64,000 bases of DNA from a virus. The stretch is taken from IMG/VR virus record IMGVR_UViG_3300021962_007022, positions 1 through 64,000 of that record, one strand, 5' to 3'. Positions 36,905-44,457 of the stretch are shown piece after piece. Under the pieces are notes generated by a model. The model was given only the letters and a program-made list of their open reading frames with translations. It made no database searches and was not told the DNA's origin. Made by a program: the position numbers and the translations under genes. Every line of letters starts with the position of its first letter. Within the stretch, counting starts at the first letter, position 1.

Positions 36905-37469
36905 CAGTTATTTTCTTAGTTTTTTGTTTGTCAAACCTAACGAATGGTTTGTACTTTACGAGCTTGTTATGTTCAACTGGCCATACTGCTGGGTCCAGAA
37001 TCTCCTTTTCCCAATAAGGGAAGAAGTTCAATTGGGAATTTAGCAAGATTACGGTTTCTGGATAAATAGTAGTCCCAATAAGAAGTTTTAGCAGCTTTGG
37101 ATGTTGACCATCAACCACCCTCAGCGATTCGTCTATATCGTTAGGTAACTTCTTTAGGTCTTCCTGGAATGTATAGGATATAGAGTCCTGTCTTTTCTTC
37201 CAACGAAGATAGACGTCCTCACTCATTTCAGCGTTTACTATGTCTCCGATCCACGCATTAGGATCATCAACAAAGTTAGATACAAGAAGACCAATAGGAT
37301 CACTATGTTTCTGAAGCTTCGAAAAGAAATACTTGTCCTTACGAACTTCAAAAGCAGTGAACTGAACTTTGACTTTGCCATTGTATTTAAAAAAGTCGTA
37401 ACTAGTATGAAAGTGATTCTTGATCGCTACGTAAAGTTGATACGCTTCGTACGGACTTTGCAGTTGCAT
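36885..37469 (-). CDS. 59: Helicase loader gp59-like
   Basis: 194 aa from the ATG at 37469; the reading frame is open further upstream but only with TTG. It matches T4 gp59 (217 aa): AIKNHFHTSYDFFKYNGKVK, then VRKDKYFFSKLQKHSD, GLLVSNFVDDPNAWIGDI. gp59 loads the gp41 helicase onto gp32-covered forks. The N-terminus overlaps the end of the preceding gene by 68 nt. Neighbouring gp32 supports the call. The helicase itself is not in the window. Confidence 0.88.
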   Translation of the reverse strand: MQLQSPYEAYQLYVAIKNHFHTSYDFFKYNGKVKVQFTAFEVRKDKYFFSKLQKHSDPIGLLVSNFVDDPNAWIGDIVNAEMSEDVYLRWKKRQDSISYTFQEDLKKLPNDIDESLRVVDGQHPKLLKLLIGTTIYPETVILLNSQLNFFPYWEKEILDPAVWPVEHNKLVKYKPFVRFDKQKTKKITVDYFEL

Positions 37470-38028
37470 CTGTATACCACTTAGGAGGAGTTGTGAATCG
37501 CCAGCGAGCAAACTTTGACTTGCTACCAACGTAAAAGTTTCTATAAGCCTTTACGGGGTCTGGGTCTTTATATTCATCTGGCATTGCCTGAACAAATTTA
37601 TGATTGCCAAGTAACCTTGAACCAGTTGTAAAGTTTGGTATGTTCAATGGAGCACCAACGTTCACAAGGTATTCAACTATACTATGGCAAGCATGAATCT
37701 TTTTGTAACGCTTCGTATACTCAAAGCTCAAAGCAGCTGTATGGCTCATTAACCATTCGTAATGAATGATATCTTCTCTAATCCAAATGTTACATGGATG
37801 TTTAAAGTGAACTGCATGGTAAAGAACTTTATCTCTACCATCAGCTAAACGATAACGAGGAACATTCCGCTTACCAGAGTTAGAAGGGGCAATCTCCATC
37901 TTGCCATCTAACACCCTATGGCAAGTTGATAGCATTTGAACACTCTCGGTGACCATCTTAACAACATGCTGGTCGCATAGCATCTCGGCTGCAACAACAG
38001 GGTTACGGTCTACAATAAAAATGTTCAT
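37402..38028 (-). CDS. Conserved phage protein, CDQHVVKMVTESVQMLSTCHR type
   Basis: 208 aa. N-terminus MNIFIVDRNPVVAAEMLCDQ, then HVVKMVTESVQMLSTCHRVL, later HFKHPCNIWIREDIIHYEWL and MPDEYKDPDPVKAYRNFYVG. This family is common in T4-like aquatic phages; conserved Cys/His/Asp residues suggest an enzyme, and some related entries carry a DNA-glycosylase label that I cannot confirm. The ATG is 6 nt from a strong TATAAT, so its mRNA is likely leaderless. Confidence 0.75.
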   Translation of the reverse strand: MNIFIVDRNPVVAAEMLCDQHVVKMVTESVQMLSTCHRVLDGKMEIAPSNSGKRNVPRYRLADGRDKVLYHAVHFKHPCNIWIREDIIHYEWLMSHTAALSFEYTKRYKKIHACHSIVEYLVNVGAPLNIPNFTTGSRLLGNHKFVQAMPDEYKDPDPVKAYRNFYVGSKSKFARWRFTTPPKWYTDATAKSVRSVSTLRSDQESLSY

Positions 38029-38034
38029 GAAGGT

Positions 38035-38063
38035 ATTATACTATACTTCTTTAGGAATGGCAA
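38035..38063 (-). promoter_or_regulatory. Sigma70-like promoter, leaderless
   Basis: TTGCCA, 17-bp spacer, TATAAT on the minus strand, lying in the end of the 2OG oxygenase gene. The -10 ends 6 nt before the ATG at 38028, so the start point falls at or next to the start codon. Confidence 0.65.
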
Positions 38064-38580
38064 ATCCAAATTGGTAGACAATTCTGTTTTCGGGTCCAGC
38101 TATTGGTAATGTATAGTGAAGATTGTTAGTTGCACTGAATGACCAAGCATCACCCTTTCCAATATCATAGGATATGTTTTCAATAACTGGATTATACGAT
38201 ACGTCTGTTCCTCTGTCAACTACAATATTGAATCTATAATTAATCATATGTTTCCAATTTGGGTCTGAGTAGATGTCTCTATGCTTGTGAATAAAACCAC
38301 CTGGCTCAATGTAGGAAATTATGAATCCCAATCGAGGGTCAATACGGGCATCAGGTAGACCTAATGTGGAGAGGATTCGTAAGTGCAAACTATGAATTTC
38401 TTTTGTGTAGTATGCACCATTGAGGTCTGCTTGTGGATTTCTTTTTAATACCAAAATCCATCTCTTAGAGTAGGTGTGATTTGGCCAGAAGCGTCCGTCC
38501 TTAAAGTTATTGTCTGCATACTCTTTAAGATGCAGCCTCTCCTCTTCGGTGATAAAGTTTCTGTATATCTTAACTTCCAT
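38041..38580 (-). CDS. 2OG-Fe(II) dioxygenase
   Basis: 179 aa with a double-stranded beta-helix pattern: GGFIHKHRDIYSDP supplies the His-x-Asp, NLHYTLPIAGPENR the distal His and the Arg that binds 2-oxoglutarate, followed by VYQFGF. Such enzymes hydroxylate proteins, nucleobases or small molecules using 2-oxoglutarate and O2. The substrate is unknown; it is one of four 2OG enzymes in this window. The gene overlaps its upstream neighbour by 11 nt. Confidence 0.85.
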   Translation of the reverse strand: MEVKIYRNFITEEERLHLKEYADNNFKDGRFWPNHTYSKRWILVLKRNPQADLNGAYYTKEIHSLHLRILSTLGLPDARIDPRLGFIISYIEPGGFIHKHRDIYSDPNWKHMINYRFNIVVDRGTDVSYNPVIENISYDIGKGDAWSFSATNNLHYTLPIAGPENRIVYQFGFAIPKEV

Positions 38581-38848
38581 TTGTCTGTTGAACTAGTTGC
38601 CTTTGTGAATCAGGGAACATGTGGTCTATTGTTCTATCCTTCTCCCCCCAATATTCTTCAATCGCTTTCTTAGCAAATTCAAGTTCAATGTACTGACCAA
38701 GATGTAAATCTTCATTTGCATTTATAGGAATCTTGGCACCCCAAACAATAGTGTGCGCAAGATTATATGCCTGCCCAATTACTAACCCATTATGTTTCTG
38801 GAAATAGTAATGACAGTTCTTTTCAACATAACGCCAATCACGTCTCAT
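38570..38848 (-). CDS. Small early protein (unassigned)
   Basis: 92 aa from ATG 38848 (MRRDWRYVEKNC), chosen because the longer frame begins with TTG. Features: CHYYFQKHNGLVIGQAYNLA, then a basic/acidic C-terminal helix (LEFAKKAIEEYWGEKDRTID). It is cytoplasmic with no membrane segment. It starts 3 nt after the stop of the 162-aa gene and overlaps the dioxygenase gene, so it belongs to this early operon. Function unknown. Confidence 0.65.
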   Translation of the reverse strand: MRRDWRYVEKNCHYYFQKHNGLVIGQAYNLAHTIVWGAKIPINANEDLHLGQYIELEFAKKAIEEYWGEKDRTIDHMFPDSQRQLVQQTNGS

Positions 38849-38850
38849 AA

Positions 38851-39339
38851 TTAATCCCAAAGGTTCTCGTAGTACTTGCCAAACAAACGAAAGGCATTTT
38901 TCTTTCGATCATGATATGCTTTCATCTTTTCCATATCATAAACTGGCTCGACAAGAGTCACTCTTTCACTAAAGTCTTCACCTTCTTTCTGCACCCATTT
39001 GTACTTGCCTTTCTTGATACAGAAGTTTGGATCACGATCTTTGACAAGTTCACCAAATGCCCAGATCATCTCTCTCATGATCCAGTCCCAACGCTTGAAA
39101 TGGTTGGAGTCTGTATCCCATTCATTCTTCTTTGGTTTGGCATTTGTAGAACGAATGTTCTCTGGCACATCGTCATCATCAGTGTAAGGAGCACCGTGAT
39201 TAGTCTTGTGCAACTGCTTGAGCATCGGATGAATAATGAGCGCAAGTGTACGATCCATAGACCAAGTGTCCCATGGATCAATACGAACAGAGACTTTCTG
39301 CTCGCCCTTCTTCGGATACTTGCCGATAGAAATTTTCAT
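38851..39339 (-). CDS. Conserved T4-like phage protein (WDTWSMDRTLALIIHPML type)
   Basis: 162 aa. MKISIGKYPKKGEQKVSVRI, DPWDTWSMDRTLALIIHPML and FKRWDWIMREMIWAFGELVK are the recurring segments of a small family that I know from many T4-like phages; function not established. The acidic His-rich C-terminal half ends with GKYYENLWD. Its ATG overlaps the stop of the membrane-protein gene (ATGA). Confidence 0.75.
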   Translation of the reverse strand: MKISIGKYPKKGEQKVSVRIDPWDTWSMDRTLALIIHPMLKQLHKTNHGAPYTDDDDVPENIRSTNAKPKKNEWDTDSNHFKRWDWIMREMIWAFGELVKDRDPNFCIKKGKYKWVQKEGEDFSERVTLVEPVYDMEKMKAYHDRKKNAFRLFGKYYENLWD

Positions 39340-39599
39340 GTGAATATTACTCTCAGTATTCCACCAAACAAAACAACACCAATGACACCATTAAGAATCA
39401 TTAGCGCTCTATCATTCCATTTGAATCCAACGAAGAACCAACCACAAGCACCAATCCAACTACAGACAAGATCAATCCATTGAAATTGGATCAGACCACT
39501 TGCCCTCACTGTAATACCAACGAGTGTAATTAGGCTGGCGGTCCACTTGACATACCAAGTAATATCATACTTGGGTGTAACTGAATTTACTTTTGTCAT
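39336..39599 (-). CDS. Small membrane protein, three helices
   Basis: 87 aa. Three hydrophobic segments: ASLITLVGITVRASGLI, LVCSWIGACGWFFVGF, and MILNGVIGVVLFGGILRVIF. The N-terminus (KYDITWYVKW) is typical of small inner-membrane proteins in T4-like aquatic phages. It probably sits in the host inner membrane; a role in lysis control or membrane modification is possible but not shown. Its ATG overlaps the stop of the 29-aa basic gene (TAATG). Confidence 0.75.
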   Translation of the reverse strand: MTKVNSVTPKYDITWYVKWTASLITLVGITVRASGLIQFQWIDLVCSWIGACGWFFVGFKWNDRALMILNGVIGVVLFGGILRVIFT

Positions 39600-39688
39600 T
39601 AACTCTTCTTACGACGAGCCTTGCGCTTCTTGGAACCTAGCTTAGCACGACCCTTACCGTAACCCTTTGTACCTGTTTTTGCTGGCAT
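39599..39688 (-). CDS. 29-residue strongly basic peptide
   Basis: 29 aa, MPAKTGTKGYGKGRAKLG, then KKRKARRKKS-type tail; more than a third of residues are Lys or Arg and there are no acidic ones. It fits tightly: start 2 nt from the neighbour's stop and TAATG overlap with the next gene. The composition suggests nucleic-acid or acidic-partner binding. It is too short for similarity judgement, and real expression is supported only by coupling. Confidence 0.6.
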   Translation of the reverse strand: MPAKTGTKGYGKGRAKLGSKKRKARRKKS

Positions 39689-39689
39689 G

Positions 39690-40097
39690 TTAATAATCCT
39701 TTGTTTTGTATGAAGAATATTCTTTGGCAACTCCATTAGCATCATACTCGACCCAACTTCCAACACCGAAGTTGGTGACTTCTGGATCAGGCCAGTCGTT
39801 AGGCCAGTTGGGATTCACAGACTTTACACTGCCATTAGTTGCTTGCTGATAGGCTCGCGATTCGGCTTCCTCTTCACTAATCATTGTATCAAAAGATTGA
39901 TCGTGCTTGAAATCATTAACTACATCAAGACGATCATCAATATCAAAACAATAACCACAGGCCTTCATAAAGTTCATGAACTCCTCAAGAACCTGAGGTA
40001 CAGTTGCATCTTGCTTGTCAAGATTCACTGTAACATCTTTACCATTACAACGATACGTGAAAGTAAAGTGTGAATAACTACTATCAAACAAACTCAT
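39690..40097 (-). CDS. Conserved early protein, acidic
   Basis: 135 aa. HFTFTYRCNGKDVTVNLDKQ, then VPQVLEEFMNFMKACGYCFD is a pattern typical of small phage proteins encoded in early clusters. The C-terminal half is Asn/Asp/Trp-rich (NPNWPNDWPDPEVTNFG type). It overlaps the preceding gene by 4 nt. No catalytic motif is seen; function unknown. Confidence 0.7.
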   Translation of the reverse strand: MSLFDSSYSHFTFTYRCNGKDVTVNLDKQDATVPQVLEEFMNFMKACGYCFDIDDRLDVVNDFKHDQSFDTMISEEEAESRAYQQATNGSVKSVNPNWPNDWPDPEVTNFGVGSWVEYDANGVAKEYSSYKTKDY

Positions 40098-40330
40098 AAT
40101 TCCTTCTCCCGTCTCATTTGTTCTTTCTCAACAGCAGCCATCATTCTGTTCTCATCGAACTTTAGTTGCTCTGTTGCTTCTCTGATTGCATTTAGGAGGC
40201 ATGCCACTTGAATTTCAACTTTGGCATCGGCCTTGTTTTTATGGATTGCCATCAAGGCCTCAGCGCAAACTTTAGATAGTTCACATGCCTCGAGCATCAT
40301 GTATTGTAATGTTTGTTGTCTTGAATCCAT
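40094..40330 (-). CDS. Small helical protein (unassigned)
   Basis: 78 aa, all helical: MMLEACELSKVCAEALMAIH, then VACLLNAIREATEQLKFDEN and a charged C-terminus. Similar short helical early proteins are frequent in T4-like phages. It is the last protein gene before the isolated tRNA at 40341. Cytoplasmic; function unknown. Confidence 0.6.
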   Translation of the reverse strand: MDSRQQTLQYMMLEACELSKVCAEALMAIHKNKADAKVEIQVACLLNAIREATEQLKFDENRMMAAVEKEQMRREKEL

Positions 40331-40340
40331 AATATTATAT

Positions 40341-40416
40341 TGGTGGGCCCACTAGGATTTGAACCTAGAATCAAAGGATTATGAGTCCTCTGCATTAACC
40401 GTTATGCTATAGGCCC
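40341..40416 (-). tRNA. tRNA with CAT anticodon (Met, or Ile2)
   Basis: Complete cloverleaf with loop CTCATAA and encoded CCA. It stands alone, 12.5 kb from the main array. The sequence around the loop resembles both elongator Met and Ile2 (CAU, lysidine-modified). Ile2 would read AUA, useful in an AT-rich phage, but sequence alone does not settle it. Confidence 0.93.
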
Positions 40417-40422
40417 TTTTGT

Positions 40423-40761
40423 TTAGGACCTTTGGAATATTCGAGCAAACCAACTCTTCTTTGGTTCCTCAACTACTTCTGTAACAGGATCTTCAACCAC
40501 AGGGTCTTCAATAACATCTGTATTGACATCCATCTCGATTACCATATCCTGGAGTGTGAAGAAGCCGCCTTGGGTCTTCAAAGTTTCTGCTCTTGTTTTA
40601 GCATCCATGAAGTCACGATACTGACCTTCAACACTCCAGAAATTGAAAAACCACTTCTTAGAGCGATACTCAACGTGCCACGCTCCATCACGGAAGCGCA
40701 CACGAACCTTATTGATAGGTTTGAGTACTAACTCTTTACCGAAGTAGTCAATCGTGTTCAT
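40423..40761 (-). CDS. Small early protein (unassigned)
   Basis: 112 aa. The N-terminal half (VRVRFRDGAWHVEYRSKKWF, then FNFWSVEGQYRDFMDAKTRA) is a small alpha/beta domain, followed by an acidic linker (VEDPVTEVVEEPKK) and a short basic tail (SWFARIFQRS) that could dock on a membrane or a partner. It overlaps the next gene by 4 nt. Function unknown. Confidence 0.65.
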   Translation of the reverse strand: MNTIDYFGKELVLKPINKVRVRFRDGAWHVEYRSKKWFFNFWSVEGQYRDFMDAKTRAETLKTQGGFFTLQDMVIEMDVNTDVIEDPVVEDPVTEVVEEPKKSWFARIFQRS

Positions 40762-40967
40762 TCACTAGTCTCATCAATATTCTGACCGACAGCCATTGTA
40801 CCACGCTTGTTATAATAAGCACGATGGTGGCGATGAGCCTCGACCCATAGTTGCTTCAATGAGCTGTACTCGTTATTGTCTTTAATCCAACCATACGCAC
40901 GCTCCATAGCGAGCATACGCTTGAACTGACGAGGAAGGTCAGCTTGGAAATCACTTCTATTAGCCAT
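40758..40967 (-). CDS. Small basic early protein (unassigned)
   Basis: 69 aa from ATG 40967 (MANRSDFQADLPRQFKRM); the frame is open further but this start overlaps the upstream stop as ATGGCTAA, a typical coupling. It contains WVEAHRHHRAYYNKRGT. Rich in His/Arg/Lys. Unknown function. Confidence 0.65.
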   Translation of the reverse strand: MANRSDFQADLPRQFKRMLAMERAYGWIKDNNEYSSLKQLWVEAHRHHRAYYNKRGTMAVGQNIDETSE

Positions 40968-41130
40968 TGTCAACCTCTGGTGCCTGAGCCTGCAACTGTT
41001 GCTGGGCCTGGGCGGTAACTTTACCAATCAAATTCATAGAAACCTTAGCTGGGAGTTCGGCAAGTGCAGAGAGCACAAGATTCAACTCATCCACGGTAAG
41101 GGCAACATTCAATACCTTTTCGTTAGACAT
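40960..41130 (-). CDS. Small conserved phage protein (LTVDELNLVLSALAELPAK)
   Basis: 56 aa. The motif LTVDELNLVLSALAELPAKV, then SMNLIGKVTAQAQQQLQAQ matches a tiny, very common tailed-phage protein family (about 45-60 aa) of unknown function. A sigma70-like promoter lies upstream at 41159-41187. The stop overlaps the next start. Confidence 0.75.
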   Translation of the reverse strand: MSNEKVLNVALTVDELNLVLSALAELPAKVSMNLIGKVTAQAQQQLQAQAPEVDNG

Positions 41131-41158
41131 TAATTTACCTCAAGTAGAAATATTTATC

Positions 41159-41187
41159 ACTATACAATATGTATATAGAAAACTCAA
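41159..41187 (-). promoter_or_regulatory. Sigma70-like promoter
   Basis: TTGAGT, 17-bp spacer, TATAGT on the minus strand in the 60-nt gap downstream of the ligase gene, 28 nt before the ATG of the 56-aa gene. A GATAAATA sequence directly follows the -10. Confidence 0.6.
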
Positions 41188-41190
41188 CAG

Positions 41191-42510
41191 TTATTTGACA
41201 CTCTTCGAATCATCAGCCACATTCTTATCGTTCCTCACTTCAAGGAACACAGGGAGGAACAAGCTGCTAACACCAGTTCTAGTATCTACAATACGACCAT
41301 TATATTTGATAGCAATGACCTTACCAATAACTTTGTTAGTGATAACATCTCTATCGTGGTCAGTAAATCCAGTGCCGACGTTTACCTTAATCGCACCGTC
41401 GGACGACTCGAGAACCAGGGCACCTAAGCGACCGGCATTCTTACCAGTGCCCTCGACCCAATCGACGCACATCAGATCGCACTCGAGTTCACCTTTAAAC
41501 TTGATCTGGTGTTTGGCACGCTTGTCCTCCCAATGAGCGAGGAAATCTTTTAATATGATACCTTCTTGACCTTCACTTAACATCTCTTCGAATACCTCTT
41601 GGGCCTGTTGAATGTTATCCACATTCTTATTCCAGACCTTATGAACCTTGCCAACCCGGAATTCTGTCTTCTCATATGCTGCATTATCCATAGAAGCGAA
41701 CAATGAGTTCAGACGCATGCGGTATGGCATTGTACAAGTGCCAGTTAAGAAGTCAGCGTACGGAATCCAATCCCAAACAGTAGCATGGATCAAAGCAGCA
41801 TCACCAAGTGTCAATGTGCCCTTTTGAGCCTTTGATAGGATGCCATTACCAACCTGTCTTGCCATGAACTGCATCGAGTCAGTATCCATGACATTGAGTT
41901 CGCCATCAAAGACGACCTCATCGTTGCCAGCAATGGCTAAGAACTCTTGCTCAAGCTGACCAAGAAGGTTTAGCAATTTACCATTACGCGAACGGAACTC
42001 AACAGTCCCCCTCTTGACGATAGCATTGAACCTCATACCATCCAACTTTAGCTGGACGTTAGCTGGCCATGTGATCTTGTTGACGAGTTTCTCCTCGTAA
42101 CCAGAAGCCAACATGCAAGGATATGTTGGAACAAGGTTAGGCCAAATCTTGTTGACAGTAGCCTCTGATACTCCACAGCGAAGATCCTTTTCGATCACTC
42201 GCTCAACTACACGAGCATCTTCTGGCTCAACTTCTTCTAACAGTTTTGTCAGGAACTCGATACCAGCATTACCTGTTACCTGTCTTGAGGATAGTGAATA
42301 CAAACTATCAAGAGCCTGTTGCAGAGTAGTATAGGGACCAATTCCTGTCTTATACTTCGGAATCTTCCTAATGTAGAAGTTAGTGAATGGGTCAAGCGCC
42401 AAGAAACATGCCCATCTAAGAACAGCATTGTTCTTGTTCTCTGTTAGGATAGCCTCCTTCTCTAGACGAGAGGAGGTGGCAGCCAACTCATTGAAAATTT
42501 TATCAATCAT
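41191..42510 (-). CDS. 30: ATP-dependent DNA ligase
   Basis: 439 aa from ATG 42510, which overlaps the preceding stop (TAATG). Nucleotidyltransferase motif I is LKLDGMRF, with Lys as the AMP attachment site near residue 155; further motifs are FRSRNGKLL, VVFDGELNV, EGIILKD and the final K-containing DLMCVDWVEG region with HQIKFKGE. It joins Okazaki fragments and repairs nicks. T4 gp30 (487 aa) is the functional equivalent. Translational coupling to an SprT-like protease suggests a repair pair. Confidence 0.95.
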   Translation of the reverse strand: MIDKIFNELAATSSRLEKEAILTENKNNAVLRWACFLALDPFTNFYIRKIPKYKTGIGPYTTLQQALDSLYSLSSRQVTGNAGIEFLTKLLEEVEPEDARVVERVIEKDLRCGVSEATVNKIWPNLVPTYPCMLASGYEEKLVNKITWPANVQLKLDGMRFNAIVKRGTVEFRSRNGKLLNLLGQLEQEFLAIAGNDEVVFDGELNVMDTDSMQFMARQVGNGILSKAQKGTLTLGDAALIHATVWDWIPYADFLTGTCTMPYRMRLNSLFASMDNAAYEKTEFRVGKVHKVWNKNVDNIQQAQEVFEEMLSEGQEGIILKDFLAHWEDKRAKHQIKFKGELECDLMCVDWVEGTGKNAGRLGALVLESSDGAIKVNVGTGFTDHDRDVITNKVIGKVIAIKYNGRIVDTRTGVSSLFLPVFLEVRNDKNVADDSKSVK

Positions 42511-42965
42511 TACCAAATGTCCGCTTCAGGTTCTTCACGAATGCCATATTCAACACCTATCTGGAGAAGCGTACGGCGATCACATACCTTGTAATAATCC
42601 AACAATTCGAAGTATTTGTCAACAAAATCTTCATCATGGTCATCATAGCCAAGTGCATGAACCATTTCGTGGATCAGTACATACTTCTTACGTTCAGAGC
42701 GAGCAAGTTCTACTCGTTCGCCATCGCAATAAGAATAATACCGACCATTATACTTAGTTCCTTTGCCGGCCACAACAGTAGGCATTGGTTTAACTTTGTC
42801 ACCATGGTAGTGACCAGTATATCCAGCTTCCTTCCAAATGTCATATGCAAGTTCCTGTAGTACCTTGATTGAAAGGTTTGGTTCACCACGGAACCATTCC
42901 TTCTCAAACTTGTACAGACGACGAGTGTCGAGTGTACGCTTACGTTGGCTCTTAGTAATGTTCAT
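42510..42965 (-). CDS. SprT-like zinc metalloprotease
   Basis: 151 aa. The active site IHEMVHALGYDDHDEDF fits HExxH-x2-G-x3-H-x3-F, as in SprT/Spartan/WLM-type proteases. The N-terminal half has basic residues that may bind DNA. Family members degrade proteins cross-linked to DNA. Its stop overlaps the start of DNA ligase (TAATG), and both may act in genome repair. Start at 42965 overlaps the previous gene by 14 nt. Confidence 0.82.
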   Translation of the reverse strand: MNITKSQRKRTLDTRRLYKFEKEWFRGEPNLSIKVLQELAYDIWKEAGYTGHYHGDKVKPMPTVVAGKGTKYNGRYYSYCDGERVELARSERKKYVLIHEMVHALGYDDHDEDFVDKYFELLDYYKVCDRRTLLQIGVEYGIREEPEADIW

Positions 42966-43173
42966 CTCCTAACCAAACCTCTTCTGGTTCATTGGTAAGA
43001 TCATCATAGCTGACAACATCAGCATCGGTCATATCCCAATCATACTCACGATTGAAGTATGCCTCAAGTTCTCGTTCACTCAAGAACGGATACTTAACAA
43101 GGACCTCATCACAAGTAGCACCCTGAGAGATCATGTCGTTAATTTCAATATCAAGTTCACTTAAAAAGCCCAT
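42952..43173 (-). CDS. Small acidic early protein
   Basis: 73 aa, strongly acidic, with a C-terminus rich in Asp/Glu/Tyr (WDMTDADVVSYDDLTNEPEE). The N-terminus reads MGFLSELDIEINDMISQGA, then TCDEVLVKYPFLSERELEAY, and resembles short helix-turn-helix-like segments of phage early proteins. Acidity may mean DNA mimicry; not proven. Overlaps both neighbours. Confidence 0.65.
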   Translation of the reverse strand: MGFLSELDIEINDMISQGATCDEVLVKYPFLSERELEAYFNREYDWDMTDADVVSYDDLTNEPEEVWLGDEHY

Positions 43174-43364
43174 TATGCAGCCCTCTGTTTGTTAGTAGCA
43201 ATTCGTTCAAGTATCCGATCACGGAATTTCGGACTCCGGTCCATCTCCATGGCAAGCATGCTTTGGAGATAACCAACAGCATACATTGGTCCACCCTGCT
43301 TCAAGAGAAGGTCGGTGAACATCTTAGCAAGATTAGAATTCAATTCAGTTTGCTTTGCAGACAT
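43173..43364 (-). CDS. Small early protein (unassigned)
   Basis: 63 aa, helical (LNSNLAKMFTDLLLKQGGPM, then YAVGYLQSMLAMEMDR), basic C-terminus. ATG shares bases with the upstream stop. Similar short ORFs are common in T4-like early regions; function unknown. Confidence 0.65.
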   Translation of the reverse strand: MSAKQTELNSNLAKMFTDLLLKQGGPMYAVGYLQSMLAMEMDRSPKFRDRILERIATNKQRAA

Positions 43365-43615
43365 TAAAGTACTCCTAGTGTCTTACGGACTTCGTCCAAC
43401 TGCTCTTTCGTAAATTTCTCAGAGTTGAAATTTGGACCAGAAAAGTAATACTTACTCCAAGCGTTATAGAGGGTAAGATGGTCTTCCGACATTTTAGAAA
43501 GACTCACAATCTGACTCTGGACACTTTCACCAGCCCGCCAAACACGACCATCGTCTGAGTAGTTGTAGTACCAGTCATGGCCCCTCAACAGCTTATCATA
43601 TTCGTTTAGCGTCAT
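43364..43615 (-). CDS. Small early protein (unassigned)
   Basis: 83 aa (LNEYDKLLRGHDWYYNYSDD start; C-terminal FTKEQLDEVRKTLGVL). Aromatic-rich N-terminal half of the type HDWYYxYSDDxRVWxxG found in phage early proteins. Overlaps both neighbours by 1 nt. Function unknown. Confidence 0.65.
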   Translation of the reverse strand: MTLNEYDKLLRGHDWYYNYSDDGRVWRAGESVQSQIVSLSKMSEDHLTLYNAWSKYYFSGPNFNSEKFTKEQLDEVRKTLGVL

Positions 43616-43764
43616 TAGATGTAGTCCTCGAGATCATCCCAACCGCCAAGGCGGCTCTCAATCCAAGCGAGTTGCTCTTGCTCCTCGCGCTTGACGTCAA
43701 TATCACCCTGGACGAGTTCGTACTCGTTCCAGGCCTCTTGTTCAATTGCAGTTATTGTTTCCAT
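43615..43764 (-). CDS. Small acidic protein, first gene of repeat-promoter unit
   Basis: 49 aa from ATG 43764 (METITAIEQEAWNEYELVQG). The longer frame would run through the promoter and cannot be translated from it. Acidic and helical. The promoter lies only 7 nt upstream, so the mRNA is probably leaderless. Function unknown. Confidence 0.6.
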   Translation of the reverse strand: METITAIEQEAWNEYELVQGDIDVKREEQEQLAWIESRLGGWDDLEDYI

Positions 43765-43771
43765 GTCGCCC

Positions 43772-43799
43772 ACTATACGCGAATGGTCAATTAAGGCAA
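43772..43799 (-). promoter_or_regulatory. Sigma70-like early promoter (module 1)
   Basis: TTGCCT, 16-bp spacer, TATAGT, then GGGCGAC and ATG. The block from TTGnCT to ATG is almost identical to that at 49201-49236. It is preceded by the phased repeat set. Confidence 0.65.
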
Positions 43800-43806
43800 C
43801 ACGTAA

Positions 43807-43858
43807 AATCAAGGAGTTAGTAACTGCTTGATTCTAAAGGAACTGTAACTTATTGATT
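43807..43858 (-). repeat. Phased regulatory repeat set, module 1
   Basis: Three related 14-mers: aatcaaggagttag (43807-43820), gtaactgcttgatt (43820-43833) and gtaacttattgatt (43845-43858), written on the plus strand. The last two start exactly 25 bp apart; the first is in the opposite orientation. They sit just upstream of early promoter module 1. Confidence 0.75.
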
Positions 43859-43875
43859 CTACAGGGATTTTGGAA

Positions 43876-44457
43876 TTACGTGTTTCTGACGGCTGCTAGC
43901 AGGCATTGGGTAGCCTGTTTTTCGTTAGATATGAAGTGGTCTAAGACCTGGAACCTGGAATCGATGTATTTGCCAAATTCATCGAACGTCCACTCTCTTA
44001 CATGGCAGACGTTATCAGGTGGACCATCATAGCCTCTTGGGAACAACATTCGCTCTGGAGTAGAGAAGACAATCAGTTTTGGATTTGCTTGTTCGATTGT
44101 ATCCAAGAGAGGGTCTGGATCAGGAATGTGTTCAATGACATCAGAACAGATGATCATATCATAGCCATGAAAGACTTCAAAACTATCAGACCAGTCTCTA
44201 TTTGGATAAGTCGCTCTTAACCAATTAACAGTCGGCGTAAGATCAGTGCCAAGTGTCTTTACGTCACCAAAGTTCTTCAAGAGCTTATAACCAGACCCTG
44301 TGCCTATATCCCAAACACTTTTAAGATTGTGAAGATTGAATTGAAGACGAGCATACTCATAGACTTCCTTCTGCCATTCGTCCTTCATGTTCGTATCATT
44401 GTAGAACATGTTCTCTAAACGAACCTTATAGCCTTCTCTTATAAAATAGTTTTTCAT
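43876..44457 (-). CDS. Class I SAM-dependent methyltransferase
   Basis: 193 aa. Motif I VWDIGTGSGYKLLKNF, then TLGTDLTP and YDMIICSDVIEHIPDPDPLL (motif 4 type DxIEHI), followed by LIVFSTPERM. This is a type-11-like small-molecule or lipid/sugar methyltransferase fold. It overlaps the TylF-like gene by 4 nt, so they are translated together. Substrate unknown. Confidence 0.85.
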   Translation of the reverse strand: MKNYFIREGYKVRLENMFYNDTNMKDEWQKEVYEYARLQFNLHNLKSVWDIGTGSGYKLLKNFGDVKTLGTDLTPTVNWLRATYPNRDWSDSFEVFHGYDMIICSDVIEHIPDPDPLLDTIEQANPKLIVFSTPERMLFPRGYDGPPDNVCHVREWTFDEFGKYIDSRFQVLDHFISNEKQATQCLLAAVRNT

